From: Candidatus Gastranaerophilales bacterium | GTDB taxonomy: Bacteria; Cyanobacteriota; Vampirovibrionia; Gastranaerophilales; Gastranaerophilaceae | NCBI GenBank assembly: GCA_900770525.1 | Contig: CAAHDT010000006.1 | Location: 1-28,600 of the forward strand | DNA: 28,600 nucleotides | Direction: 5' to 3' | Shown: positions 22,573 through 28,600 of the stretch, one piece after another | Layout: every line of letters starts with the position of its first letter | Numbering within the stretch: the stretch's first letter is position 1 | Position numbers and translations under genes: made by a program | Notes under the pieces: generated by a model | Told to the model about the DNA's origin: nothing | Databases searched by the model: none | The model's input: the letters and a program-made list of their open reading frames with translations, nothing else

Positions 22573-23022
22573 TTATTGTCTTTTATTCAAATCTTTTATT
22601 AATTCTGAAACATAGTAAGTTAAAAATCCTGTAAAAGCATTCACAGTAGCACTCAACACTGCCAAAAACAGTGATACAAAAATAATAATCCATAAATTTG
22701 AATTATTTAACGCCAAAGCAACACCATAATTCGTGTGATAATTGAACACTTTTAATAAAATCAAAGCAAGGGGCATATAAACTATTGAAAACGCAATAAA
22801 AGATAAAAAACCTATAATCCCACCAATCACTGCACTTTCATGAATTGAGTCTAAGGTTAAAACTCCAACTTTCATAAGTGTGCTCATTTCAATAATCGCA
22901 CTTCCACAAACAAGAATAAAAAATATCCATCCGCCAATAAATGGAAGTGCTGTTAAAAATCCGCTCAACACACCAATGAAAACACTCATCATTGCTAATA
23001 ATTTTATCAAAGAAATATTCAT
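22573..23022 (-). CDS. Small integral membrane protein, four segments, unknown
   Basis: This 149-residue protein is very hydrophobic, with about four membrane segments: LLAMMSVFIGVLSGFLTALP, FFILVCGSAIIEM or the adjacent run, AVIGGIIGFLSFIAFSIVYM (followed by ALILLKVF), and LWIIIFVSLFLAVLSATVNA. A short cytoplasmic tail (LIKDLNKRQ) ends it. The Gly-rich first half and absence of charged residues in the membrane give no transporter signature. I do not recognise the family. The ATG at 23022 has GAGG 7 bases upstream, and that site can be hidden in a 7-bp hairpin. It leads an apparent operon with mtnA and carbonic anhydrase. Confidence 0.7.
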   Translation of the reverse strand: MNISLIKLLAMMSVFIGVLSGFLTALPFIGGWIFFILVCGSAIIEMSTLMKVGVLTLDSIHESAVIGGIIGFLSFIAFSIVYMPLALILLKVFNYHTNYGVALALNNSNLWIIIFVSLFLAVLSATVNAFTGFLTYYVSELIKDLNKRQ

Positions 23023-23025
23023 CAA

Positions 23026-23049
23026 ATTTCCTCACACTTTTAAGGAAAT
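23026..23049 (-). promoter_or_regulatory. Hairpin that masks a ribosome binding site
   Basis: On the minus strand ATTTCCT (23043-23049) pairs with AGGAAAT (23026-23032) across a 10-base loop. The right arm is part of the GAGGAAA Shine-Dalgarno of the membrane-protein gene. Such a weak AU-rich stem could modulate translation, for example with temperature. Confidence 0.35.
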
Positions 23050-23080
23050 ACTAACATAAATAAAAGATATATGCTAATTT

Positions 23081-23881
23081 CTAAACTTTAAGACAAAATT
23101 TTTCCATAGCCTTAGCAAAACCATCATTATCAATTGCATCTGTCACATAATCAGCGCAAGCTTTTAGCTCATTTGTCGCATTACCCATTGCAACAGAAAC
23201 TCCACCGGCTTTTAGCAATTCAATATCGTTATTCTGATCGCCTATTGCGAGGATTTCTTCTTTTTTTATTCCCCATAAATTGGCTAAATATTCAACTGCA
23301 TTGGACTTTTTAGCTTCATTATTTGTAATTTCACAAAAATAAGGAGTTGATTTCACTACATAAAGTTCCGGCATGTTTTGGTGCAAATATTCAACCCACC
23401 CCGTAACTCGTTCAGCATCATTAAAATCTATCCCGAGCATTTTGTTAACATGTTTTATTTCCAAGTCATCAAAATTACAAACCTGATAAGGAATATATCT
23501 TTCTCCGGTATAACGTTTAATTGCAATATCATCATTTTCAACATATAAAACGTCATCCATATAAAGATTCATATGGATATTATTTTCTTTTGCCCATTTG
23601 ATAATTTCTTTCGCACGCTCATTAGAGAGATTTTTTTCGTACAAAACTTTTCCGTTTTCACCTGATTCCTTAATTAATCCACCTTGATATGATACCAGAG
23701 GAGTCGTAATTCCAAGCTCTTTTGCAATTTTTTCGGTTGCATAATGCATTCTGCCGGTCACAAGAACAACCTTAATCCCATGTTGCTGCAATTCCTTCAC
23801 ACATTTTTTTACAGAATGTCTAAAAACAAAATCATACCCAAGAATAGTTCCGTCAATATCAGTTGCAACCATTTTAATCAT
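23081..23881 (-). CDS. HAD-superfamily (Cof-type) phosphatase
   Basis: This 266-residue hydrolase belongs to the Cof/IIB group, which dephosphorylates sugar phosphates, flavin nucleotides and related small molecules. Motif I is DIDGTIL (nucleophile D8, acid D10), motif II VVLVTGRMHY, motif III the lysine in NNEAKKSNAVEYL, and motif IV GDQNNDIELLKAGG, with the mobile cap between. Substrate cannot be told. I chose the ATG at 23881, which overlaps the NUDIX stop as ATGA; upstream in-frame starts would lie inside the NUDIX gene. The two hydrolases are therefore translated together and may act on related metabolites. Confidence 0.9.
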   Translation of the reverse strand: MIKMVATDIDGTILGYDFVFRHSVKKCVKELQQHGIKVVLVTGRMHYATEKIAKELGITTPLVSYQGGLIKESGENGKVLYEKNLSNERAKEIIKWAKENNIHMNLYMDDVLYVENDDIAIKRYTGERYIPYQVCNFDDLEIKHVNKMLGIDFNDAERVTGWVEYLHQNMPELYVVKSTPYFCEITNNEAKKSNAVEYLANLWGIKKEEILAIGDQNNDIELLKAGGVSVAMGNATNELKACADYVTDAIDNDGFAKAMEKFCLKV

Positions 23882-24405
23882 AAATACAATCCTCGAAGAA
23901 CTGCACAAATTGTTTTAGCATCATTAATTTCACCATTTTTAATTTTCGCCTTAACATCATCCAATTTCATTTCAAAAGCAGATATAATTTCACCATCATC
24001 AGGATGTTCGCCGACAAATTTTAATTTTTCGGCTTTATACAAATATAACTTCTCATCACAAAACCCAGGGGATGTATTAATATACCCAAGACTTGTCCAT
24101 TTTTCAGCTTGATAACCTGTTTCTTCTTCAAGTTCGCGTTTACAAGCATCATCAGGATTTTCACCTTTTTCAAGTTTTCCTGCCGGAACTTCCCAGACAG
24201 TTTGAGCTATCGGGTAGCGAAACTGTTTAACCATAAGGATAGTTTCTTCATCTTTCAAAGCAAGAACAACAACCCCACCGGAGTGGCGAACAACTTCCCT
24301 AAAAGATTTTTGTCCTGTCGCAAGCTCCACATCATCTCTTTGAACGGTCATAATTCTGCCGTCATAAACACATTCTGATTTTAATTGTTTTTCTTCGTAT
24401 CTCAT
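23878..24405 (-). CDS. NUDIX hydrolase, ADP-ribose pyrophosphatase-like
   Basis: This 175-residue protein has the NUDIX box at about 76-98: GKLEKGENPDDACK then RELEEETGY, matching Gx5Ex7REuxEExGu. The flanking context, VKQFRYPIAQTVWEVPAGKLE before it and LYLYKAEKL after it, is typical of ADP-ribose pyrophosphatases (NudF-like), which split ADP-ribose to AMP and ribose 5-phosphate. The ATG at 24405 has no ribosome binding site and sits 6 nt after an extended -10 box (TGCTATAAT); a TTG two codons earlier is less likely. It overlaps the HAD gene by 4 bases. Confidence 0.92.
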   Translation of the reverse strand: MRYEEKQLKSECVYDGRIMTVQRDDVELATGQKSFREVVRHSGGVVVLALKDEETILMVKQFRYPIAQTVWEVPAGKLEKGENPDDACKRELEEETGYQAEKWTSLGYINTSPGFCDEKLYLYKAEKLKFVGEHPDDGEIISAFEMKLDDVKAKIKNGEINDAKTICAVLRGLYL

Positions 24406-24411
24406 ACCCAA

Positions 24412-24420
24412 ATTATAGCA
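24412..24420 (-). promoter_or_regulatory. Extended -10 promoter of the NUDIX-HAD operon
   Basis: On the minus strand TGCTATAAT is followed by TTGGGT and the ATG at 24405, the same geometry as at 1068-1076. The whole element fits in the 23-base gap after the tyrA stop. The -35 at normal spacing is poor, consistent with an extended -10 promoter. Confidence 0.65.
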
Positions 24421-24428
24421 TAAAAAAT

Positions 24429-25199
24429 TTACTCAATTTTAAACATTTTAGAACGAAGTTTCTTTATTTCTGTTATTTGAGCCTGATAATCCGAATGTGT
24501 AAGTTCTCCAATTGATTTATAAAGTTTTAAAATCGCTGTTTCGATATTTTTATGATTTAAATTAATCATATCATTTGCCATTTCTTCATTTGATAAAGCT
24601 AATCTCGTCATATCCCGAAAACCGCTTGATGCCATTTGTATAGCAAGCTTATTATCGCTTGCAGCCTTGAACAAGGCTTGTGCAACCAACATCGGCATAT
24701 GAGAGATTAATGCCGCAGCCTCATCATGTTCTTGCGGAGTTGTGGTTAGAGGTTTTGCACCTAATTTTTCGATAACCGCTTTTAACTTATTAATATCAGT
24801 TTCTTTTGTTGTAGCAAATGGAGTTAAAACCCACGTTGCACCTTTAAATAATCCTTCAAAAGAGCTTTCAAATCCTTTGTTTTCAGTACCTGCCATAGGA
24901 TGTGACGGAATGAAAACATACGGTCTAAACTTTTTACAAACGAAGCTTTTCAAGCTGCAAACATCTGCAACGATTGCTTGAGGAGTTAAAACATTTTCCA
25001 ATTCATCCAAAACTGAGATTGTTTTATTCATCGCAGAGCAAACAAATACAATATCGCAATCTTTCAAAACATCATATGTTTTAAAAATTCTATCACCGTT
25101 TTGAGAATTTGAAACCGCTATAACATCATAACCGAGCTTCAACAAATCTTTAAAAATTGAACCGCCAATCAGCCCTAAGCCAATAACACCAATCCTCAT
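24429..25199 (-). CDS. tyrA: Prephenate/arogenate dehydrogenase
   Basis: This 256-residue TyrA carries out the NAD(P)-dependent oxidative decarboxylation leading to tyrosine. The N-terminal Rossmann motif is GVIGLGLIGGSIFKDL (G7, G9, G12). The catalytic region shows FIPSHPMAGTENKGFESSFEGLFKGATWVLTP, followed by the helical dimerisation half (AALISHMPMLVAQALF, ASSGFRDMTRLA). There is no chorismate mutase or ACT domain, so this is the short form also used as arogenate dehydrogenase in Cyanobacteria. The ATG at 25199 has GGAGG 8 bases upstream. It follows alr by 26 bases, so the two are likely cotranscribed. Confidence 0.93.
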   Translation of the reverse strand: MRIGVIGLGLIGGSIFKDLLKLGYDVIAVSNSQNGDRIFKTYDVLKDCDIVFVCSAMNKTISVLDELENVLTPQAIVADVCSLKSFVCKKFRPYVFIPSHPMAGTENKGFESSFEGLFKGATWVLTPFATTKETDINKLKAVIEKLGAKPLTTTPQEHDEAAALISHMPMLVAQALFKAASDNKLAIQMASSGFRDMTRLALSNEEMANDMINLNHKNIETAILKLYKSIGELTHSDYQAQITEIKKLRSKMFKIE

Positions 25200-25225
25200 A
25201 AATACAGCCTCCAAAATTATTGATT

Positions 25226-26350
25226 TTATCTTGTATAAACTCTTGGCAGTCTTACTTTTAAACGACAAGTCAATTCATAATTGATTGTATTTAAAATTTT
25301 AGCCCATTCGTCAATTGAATGTTCTTCATCTAACAATGTAATTACGTCGCCTATTTCAGCTTCAACTCCGGTTATATCAAACATCATCTGATCCATTGTT
25401 ATATTCCCGACTTGAGGGACTTTGTGTCCGTTCAAAATGCCATATATCTTATTTGACAACCCTCTTGACACACCATCAGCATAACCTATTGGGATAGTAG
25501 CAATTGTTCTTGTCCCATTAGCTCTATATGTATGACCGTAACTCACACCTTCATGGTCTTTTGCAGAATGGATGTGAACAATTCTTCCTTTTAACGAAAT
25601 CACTTGTTTTAAATCAGGTCTAAACCCTTCATTATCAGGTGGAAAATCAGGATACAAACCGTACAATGCAATCCCGACTCGTCTCATATTAGACAACGGA
25701 ATTGTATAACACATTGTGCCGACTGTATTTTGAATATGTAACAACAAACCGGTAGTATCAATATTAGAGATAACGTGATTCCATCTGTCAATTTGAATTT
25801 GTGTTTCATCACGCTCTTCTGCTGCCGCTAAATGAGTAAATATTCCCTTCAATTCTAAAAAGTCACAATTTTGGACTTTCTTGATAAAATCAATAGCTTC
25901 GTCATATCCTATACCGATTCTATTCATGCCGGTATCGATTTTAACATGAACTTTAGGTTTTTTACCTGTTCTGGAGTACGCCTGTTTGCAAGCTTCCAAG
26001 TGTGCATCAGAAAAAACAGGGATAGAAATATCTTCTTCAACAGCTGTTTCAACCGCCCAAACCGGAACAGCACCTAAAACGAGAATATCAGCATTAATCT
26101 TGGCATTCCTTAAGTCGACACCTTCATCAATTGAAGCGACACCAAGCATATCAAAACCGGAGGCTAAAAGTGTTGGGGCAAGCATAACAGAACCATGCCC
26201 GTACGAATCCGCCTTCACGACAGCTAAAAGCTTTGTATCAGCAGGTACATTTTTTCTAATTTCTTTTGCATTATGCGCCAAATTTCCGATATTTATTTCG
26301 ACCCAAGAATCTCTGTGGATATTAATATTTGTTTGTCTTACATTTTTCAT
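25226..26350 (-). CDS. alr: Alanine racemase
   Basis: Pyridoxal-phosphate enzyme of 374 residues that makes D-alanine for peptidoglycan. The cofactor lysine is K46 in AVVKADSYGHGS, the catalytic tyrosine is in GVSYGHTYRANGTRTIATIPIGYADG, and MNRIGIGYDEA, HIQNTVG, MRRVGIALYGLYP and VGNITMDQMMFD are family blocks. The end (LTCRLKVRLPRVYT) is standard. I chose the ATG at 26350; a longer in-frame start would place the promoter inside the gene. There is no ribosome binding site, and TATAAT ends 9 nt before the ATG. Confidence 0.96.
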   Translation of the reverse strand: MKNVRQTNINIHRDSWVEINIGNLAHNAKEIRKNVPADTKLLAVVKADSYGHGSVMLAPTLLASGFDMLGVASIDEGVDLRNAKINADILVLGAVPVWAVETAVEEDISIPVFSDAHLEACKQAYSRTGKKPKVHVKIDTGMNRIGIGYDEAIDFIKKVQNCDFLELKGIFTHLAAAEERDETQIQIDRWNHVISNIDTTGLLLHIQNTVGTMCYTIPLSNMRRVGIALYGLYPDFPPDNEGFRPDLKQVISLKGRIVHIHSAKDHEGVSYGHTYRANGTRTIATIPIGYADGVSRGLSNKIYGILNGHKVPQVGNITMDQMMFDITGVEAEIGDVITLLDEEHSIDEWAKILNTINYELTCRLKVRLPRVYTR

Positions 26351-26359
26351 AGCCCAACA

Positions 26360-26388
26360 ATTATATAACACAAATTATTCCCACGCAA
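26360..26388 (-). promoter_or_regulatory. Promoter of alr-tyrA
   Basis: On the minus strand TTGCGT (26383-26388), 17 bp, then TATAAT (26360-26365), with 9 nt to the ATG at 26350. The predicted leader is only about 3 nt, so translation would begin in effect without a leader. Confidence 0.6.
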
Positions 26389-26416
26389 GCAGTTTAAAAT
26401 TTAAGAAAATTACACA

Positions 26417-26425
26417 TGCTATAAT
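26417..26425 (+). promoter_or_regulatory. Orphan extended -10 box on the plus strand
   Basis: TGCTATAAT is identical to the NUDIX extended -10 but points into a 216-base gap, with no open frame after it (ATG TCC TGA follows at once). It could drive a small RNA over about 26432-26587, or be chance in AT-rich DNA. The gap also has a weak stem, GCTTTT/AAAAGC, near 26500-26522. Confidence 0.3.
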
Positions 26426-26587
26426 ATTTATGTCCTGACCTGTTTTGCGTGTTTAGTTTTTATATTCGTTAGAAAAAATGTGAACAAAAGTTTTTATTAG
26501 CTTTTTCAGCTTTGTAAAAGCAACATTTAATTATAATACATTTTATAGTAATTTCTGAATACTCTTCTCGTTTCGCTCTATATGCTA

Positions 26588-27526
26588 CTACATACCAATA
26601 TTTTGATAAAGTTTTAACTCTTCTATCATTTCAAAAACCGAAACAATTTCGTTCAAAAAAACTGTAAATTGTTTTGTATCCCCCATTGGCTTATTTAGAG
26701 CACCAAGAGAAAACAAGTCTTTATGAACTGATATTGCTATCAAAAGCTTATTATCCAAAAAGCTTGCGCTAATGGATTCTCCACCAAAAGCTTTTTGAAT
26801 ATTTTTATATCTTTCCATAAATGCAGGTGTTAAAAGATATCTTGCTTCAACTTGATCTGTAGAACGAACAGTAAATTTTTTAGAAAAGTCTACATCTTCT
26901 AATTTTACTTCTTTATATGGACCACCGACAGTTTTGGGCTTAATAATTGTATATCCAGTAAAATGTTTAGGAATTCCAAGACCGATTAATACTCCCTTAA
27001 ATTCAGTCATTGTTTCCCTATGCCCATCAGAATCTGTTGTTTCAAATGTCAATTCGGTCTCTGTAATTCGAATAGGGATGTCTTTGTAAGAACCTATAAA
27101 ATTATCGTCTGCATTCATCCTGTCAAATTGCGTGTATAGTTTTGACATTTTAATTTCTCCATCTCTTATAGGAGAAAGTTGCATCCATTTAAAATCACCA
27201 AAAGCAGGCATTAAAATTGGCATAATTGTCGTTTTTAATTTGCTTTCAAATCTTTTCTGGAAAGCTCTATAGACTTTATATGCAGGGAACCCACCAAACG
27301 CAGCAATAAAAACAAGACCATACAAGAAGTTTTCTAAAAGTTGCCCCATTCCCATAAAAAAATACAAGGATATTGCTATGATAGAAAACACCGAAATCGA
27401 AAGCGAAAGCGCAATAGCATATGTTCGCTTTCTTTCTTCTTCAAATTTTTGCAGCTCTGGTAAAACCTTTTGATGAAATATTTTTGTATAATTCATCTTA
27501 AATTCATTTATACTATTTATAGGCAT
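26588..27526 (-). CDS. DUF3137-family membrane protein
   Basis: This 312-residue protein has a cytoplasmic N-terminal coiled helix (FHQKVLPELQKFEEERKRTY), two adjacent membrane segments (YAIALSLSISVFSIIAISLYFF and FLYGLVFIAAFGGFPAY, about 37-85) and a large soluble C-terminal domain. Repeated features such as NFIGSYKDIPIRITETELTF, EFKGVLIGLGI and EARYLLTPAFMERYKNI match the DUF3137 family, whose function is unknown. The ATG at 27526 has AGGAG about 8 bases upstream; that site overlaps the stop of the 84-residue gene, with 11 bases between them, so the two form an operon. No catalytic motif is visible. Confidence 0.8.
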   Translation of the reverse strand: MPINSINEFKMNYTKIFHQKVLPELQKFEEERKRTYAIALSLSISVFSIIAISLYFFMGMGQLLENFLYGLVFIAAFGGFPAYKVYRAFQKRFESKLKTTIMPILMPAFGDFKWMQLSPIRDGEIKMSKLYTQFDRMNADDNFIGSYKDIPIRITETELTFETTDSDGHRETMTEFKGVLIGLGIPKHFTGYTIIKPKTVGGPYKEVKLEDVDFSKKFTVRSTDQVEARYLLTPAFMERYKNIQKAFGGESISASFLDNKLLIAISVHKDLFSLGALNKPMGDTKQFTVFLNEIVSVFEMIEELKLYQNIGM

Positions 27527-27537
27527 AAACACTTCTC

Positions 27538-27792
27538 CTAGTTATCAATTGAAATTTTAGATGAGAATTCAGCAACGATTCGTGCAATATCAGAGCCGCC
27601 AATACTTACTTCCAATATCAAACCACTTTGAATAAGCATTGTTTCACTAAATTCCATATTATCAATATCTATAATTTCAAATTCAATAAAATCAGAGCCA
27701 ACATAACGGAGTTTTCCATACTCGCCGCCTGTTGCCCACCGGATAAACATAAACTGCTCTTCATATTCTTTTAATTTTTCTGTAAGTTTCAT
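27538..27792 (-). CDS. Small beta-rich protein, 84 residues, unknown
   Basis: This protein has a short N-terminal helix (MKLTEKLKEYEEQF) followed by four or five predicted strands: IRWATGGEYGKLRYVGSDFIEFEIIDID, then SETMLIQSGLILEVSIGG, then a last helix or strand (ARIVAEFSSKI). The pattern G-x-L-x-x-V-G-x-D-F-I-x-F, then a turn and hydrophobic strands, resembles Sm-like/SH3-like small barrels, but this is a visual resemblance only. GAGGG lies 6 bases before the ATG, and a promoter is at 27816-27843. It is cotranscribed with the DUF3137 gene and may work with it. Confidence 0.65.
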   Translation of the reverse strand: MKLTEKLKEYEEQFMFIRWATGGEYGKLRYVGSDFIEFEIIDIDNMEFSETMLIQSGLILEVSIGGSDIARIVAEFSSKISIDN

Positions 27793-27815
27793 ATGCCCTC
27801 GCCCTTATATATAAT

Positions 27816-27843
27816 ATTTTACTGGATTTTTGGCAGTAGTCAA
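27816..27843 (-). promoter_or_regulatory. Promoter of the 84-residue gene and DUF3137 operon
   Basis: On the minus strand TTGACT (27838-27843), 16 bp, then TAAAAT (27816-27821), 23 bp before the ATG at 27792, with room for the GAGGG ribosome binding site. Confidence 0.6.
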
Positions 27844-27901
27844 TACTAAAACATAAAGAAAAGATTAAGTTATGAGACTTTGTGTACGTTTAATAAAATT
27901 G

Positions 27902-28027
27902 TTAGGTTCCAAAAATATTTGTGCGACATGCCTCCTCTTCAATTTTTAAGATATCCGAATTCGGATTTTTTATACACTTGTAATCCGCAACAAAATATTT
28001 GGTTAAATCGTTTGTATTGTTTCGCAT
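27902..28027 (-). CDS. Small protein, 41 residues, unknown
   Basis: An open frame starts at ATG (28027) with a strong binding site, AAGGAG, 6 bases upstream. The 41-residue product begins MRNNTNDLTKYFVADYKCIK and ends in an acidic-then-polar stretch (KIEEEACRTNIFGT). It has two cysteines (18 and 34) and no membrane segment or signal peptide. A TTGACA box and TAATAA lie upstream at 28053-28079. No terminator is clear after it. I do not recognise the family. Site quality and promoter argue for a real gene. Confidence 0.55.
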   Translation of the reverse strand: MRNNTNDLTKYFVADYKCIKNPNSDILKIEEEACRTNIFGT

Positions 28028-28052
28028 TTTCGTCTCCTTGTTTTTAATTTCC

Positions 28053-28079
28053 TTATTATTTAAAAACATTTTTTGTCAA
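28053..28079 (-). promoter_or_regulatory. Putative promoter of the 41-residue gene
   Basis: On the minus strand a consensus TTGACA (28074-28079) is followed by 15 bp and TAATAA (28053-28058). The spacing is shorter than usual, so activity may be weak or regulated. Confidence 0.4.
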
Positions 28080-28156
28080 CGAATTACTTGACACATACAA
28101 TTCTGAAAGACTTGAAAAATCCTTTGAGCTTTGCGAAAAGTGATTTTTTTGTTTAT

Positions 28157-28270
28157 TCAGAATCTATCCATTTTGATTGTATTGAATAACCAATAAGCAT
28201 TGATAGATCCTGAATAATTTGAAAAATTAGCTCTAACAAACTTGTTAAATTCGTCTTGAATTTGCTCCAC
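28157..28270 (-). pseudogene. Possible gene fragment next to the repeat
   Basis: A 37-codon frame (from GTG at 28270) reads VEQIQDEFNKFVRANFSNY then SGSINAYWLFNTIKMDRF and stops. The composition looks protein-like and recalls the N-terminal helices of restriction or HNH-type enzymes, but I cannot assign a family. It has no ribosome binding site and begins 2 bases from the edge of repeat copy B, so it may be a remnant of a longer gene. Downstream to 28080 I see no continuation. Low confidence. Confidence 0.25.
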
Positions 28271-28271
28271 G

Positions 28272-28376
28272 CTCACAGAGTTTCGCTGTTATGCCTTTCG
28301 GCATAGTCAGCTCAATCTGTTCGCTATCCGGACTCTCTTCATTCCGTCCGTACGCAAATTCGCTTTCAGGATGACA
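28272..28376. repeat. Dispersed structured repeat, copy B
   Basis: Second copy of the element at 1-114, in the same orientation and about 105 bases long. The stem TATGCC (28290-28295) / GGCATA (28300-28305) is intact with a shorter loop (TTTC instead of TTGCC). The inner part CTCAATCTGTTCGCTATCCG is identical in both copies. It lies in a region without confident genes between the 41-residue gene and the GC-rich partial gene. Confidence 0.75.
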
Positions 28377-28429
28377 GTGTTTTTACCAGTAAAACAATGT
28401 AGTTACAAGCTTGCTAAACCAACAAAAAA

Positions 28430-28448
28430 GGTAGACAAAATGTCTACC
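28430..28448 (-). terminator. Intrinsic terminator of the GC-rich partial gene
   Basis: GGTAGACA (28430-28437) pairs perfectly with TGTCTACC (28441-28448). On the minus strand the stem is followed by TTTTTTG, a good U-tract. It lies 35 bases after the stop codon at 28484. Confidence 0.85.
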
Positions 28449-28483
28449 CTTGTTTGTTATTTGCTATTCTTAATTTGTATGGT

Positions 28484-28600
28484 TTAATCACCTAGACAAA
28501 CCGCCTGACCGCTGCTGCCGGCGCGGCTGGTGCTGCACGGGTACGAGCGCATAAAGGAGACTTCGCGGTCGTACGCGCTGACGCTATTGTCCTCCTCACC
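28484..28600 (-). CDS. Partial GC-rich gene, C-terminal 38 codons (possible DGR variable repeat)
   Basis: Only the last 38 codons lie in the window. The product runs GEEDNSVSAYDREVSF, then MRSYPCSTSRAGSSG, ending QAVCLGD. The last 100 bases are 67% GC by my count, against an AT-rich background. Twenty of 38 codons end in C, including nine in a row (28511-28537: TGC AGC ACC, then AGC CGC GCC GGC AGC AGC). The spacing AYxxxVSF and the ending GxAVCLGD recall the C-terminus of C-type-lectin-fold/DUF1566 proteins. NNC-rich codons near the stop are what adenine-directed mutagenesis of AAC codons leaves in variable repeats of diversity-generating retroelements. Alternatives are a transferred GC-rich gene or an assembly join. 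The frame is supported by the stop followed by a strong terminator. Confidence 0.55.
   Translation of the reverse strand, partial: GEEDNSVSAYDREVSFMRSYPCSTSRAGSSGQAVCLGD

Noticed and set aside
26417..26440. Small gene after the orphan promoter
   Set aside because: The first ATG is followed by a stop after one codon.
28430..28448. DNA cruciform required for retrohoming of a diversity-generating retroelement
   Set aside because: Such hairpins do occur after variable repeats, but this one has a good U-tract and is simplest as a terminator. Kept as a terminator only.

Overview
The window is AT-rich DNA from a Gram-negative bacterium. The best guess is the Gastranaerophilales (Melainabacteria, the non-photosynthetic sister group of Cyanobacteria) found in animal guts. 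Support comes from a prepilin-like protein with the N-terminus AFTLAEVLITLGIIGIVAA, a form I associate with that group; lipopolysaccharide-transport genes (lptC, lptA and an lptF/lptG permease), which show an outer membrane; and anaerobe-type oxygen defence (desulfoferrodoxin plus two ferritins). The lineage is an inference. The gene families are clear.

Layout: 1-377 holds one copy of a dispersed repeat and a long hairpin. 378-4429 (minus strand) carries a cysteine-cluster protein, a desulfoferrodoxin-ferritin operon, a small OmpA-domain protein, a catalytically dead M16 peptidase homologue and an XRE regulator. A glycosyltransferase (4554-5666, plus) is transcribed away from that regulator. 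A 51-codon gene on the minus strand (5746-5901) lies between it and proB-proA (6057-8464), the first two steps of proline synthesis. 8505-10764 (minus) has a BioY-type transporter, a RimI-type acetyltransferase, a second ferritin and a second XRE regulator. 10915-12386 (plus) has the prepilin-like protein, a 39-bp-period array of palindromes and a small putative lipoprotein.

12389-14993 (minus) holds lptF/G, a 92-residue unknown and trpS. Divergent from it, 15079-20884 (plus) is one tight run: lptC-lptA-TPR-dprA-topA. Then 20881-26350 (minus) has carbonic anhydrase, mtnA, a membrane protein, a HAD phosphatase, a NUDIX hydrolase, tyrA and alr. 26588-28027 (minus) has a DUF3137 membrane protein, an 84-residue beta-rich protein and a 41-residue small protein. 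28157-28600 contains a possible gene fragment, the second repeat copy, a strong terminator and the last 38 codons of a GC-rich gene.

Two themes deserve attention. First, several genes (the cysteine-cluster gene, proB, lptF, lptC, NUDIX, nearly alr) lack a Shine-Dalgarno sequence and have a -10 box 6 nt (9 nt for alr) before the ATG, as expected for leaderless mRNAs. Second, the partial gene at the right edge is about 67% GC over its last 100 bases in AT-rich surroundings and is packed with NNC codons. That is the expected footprint of a variable repeat of a diversity-generating retroelement, whose template and reverse transcriptase would lie outside the window. This is a hypothesis. No rRNA, tRNA, CRISPR array or transposase was seen.
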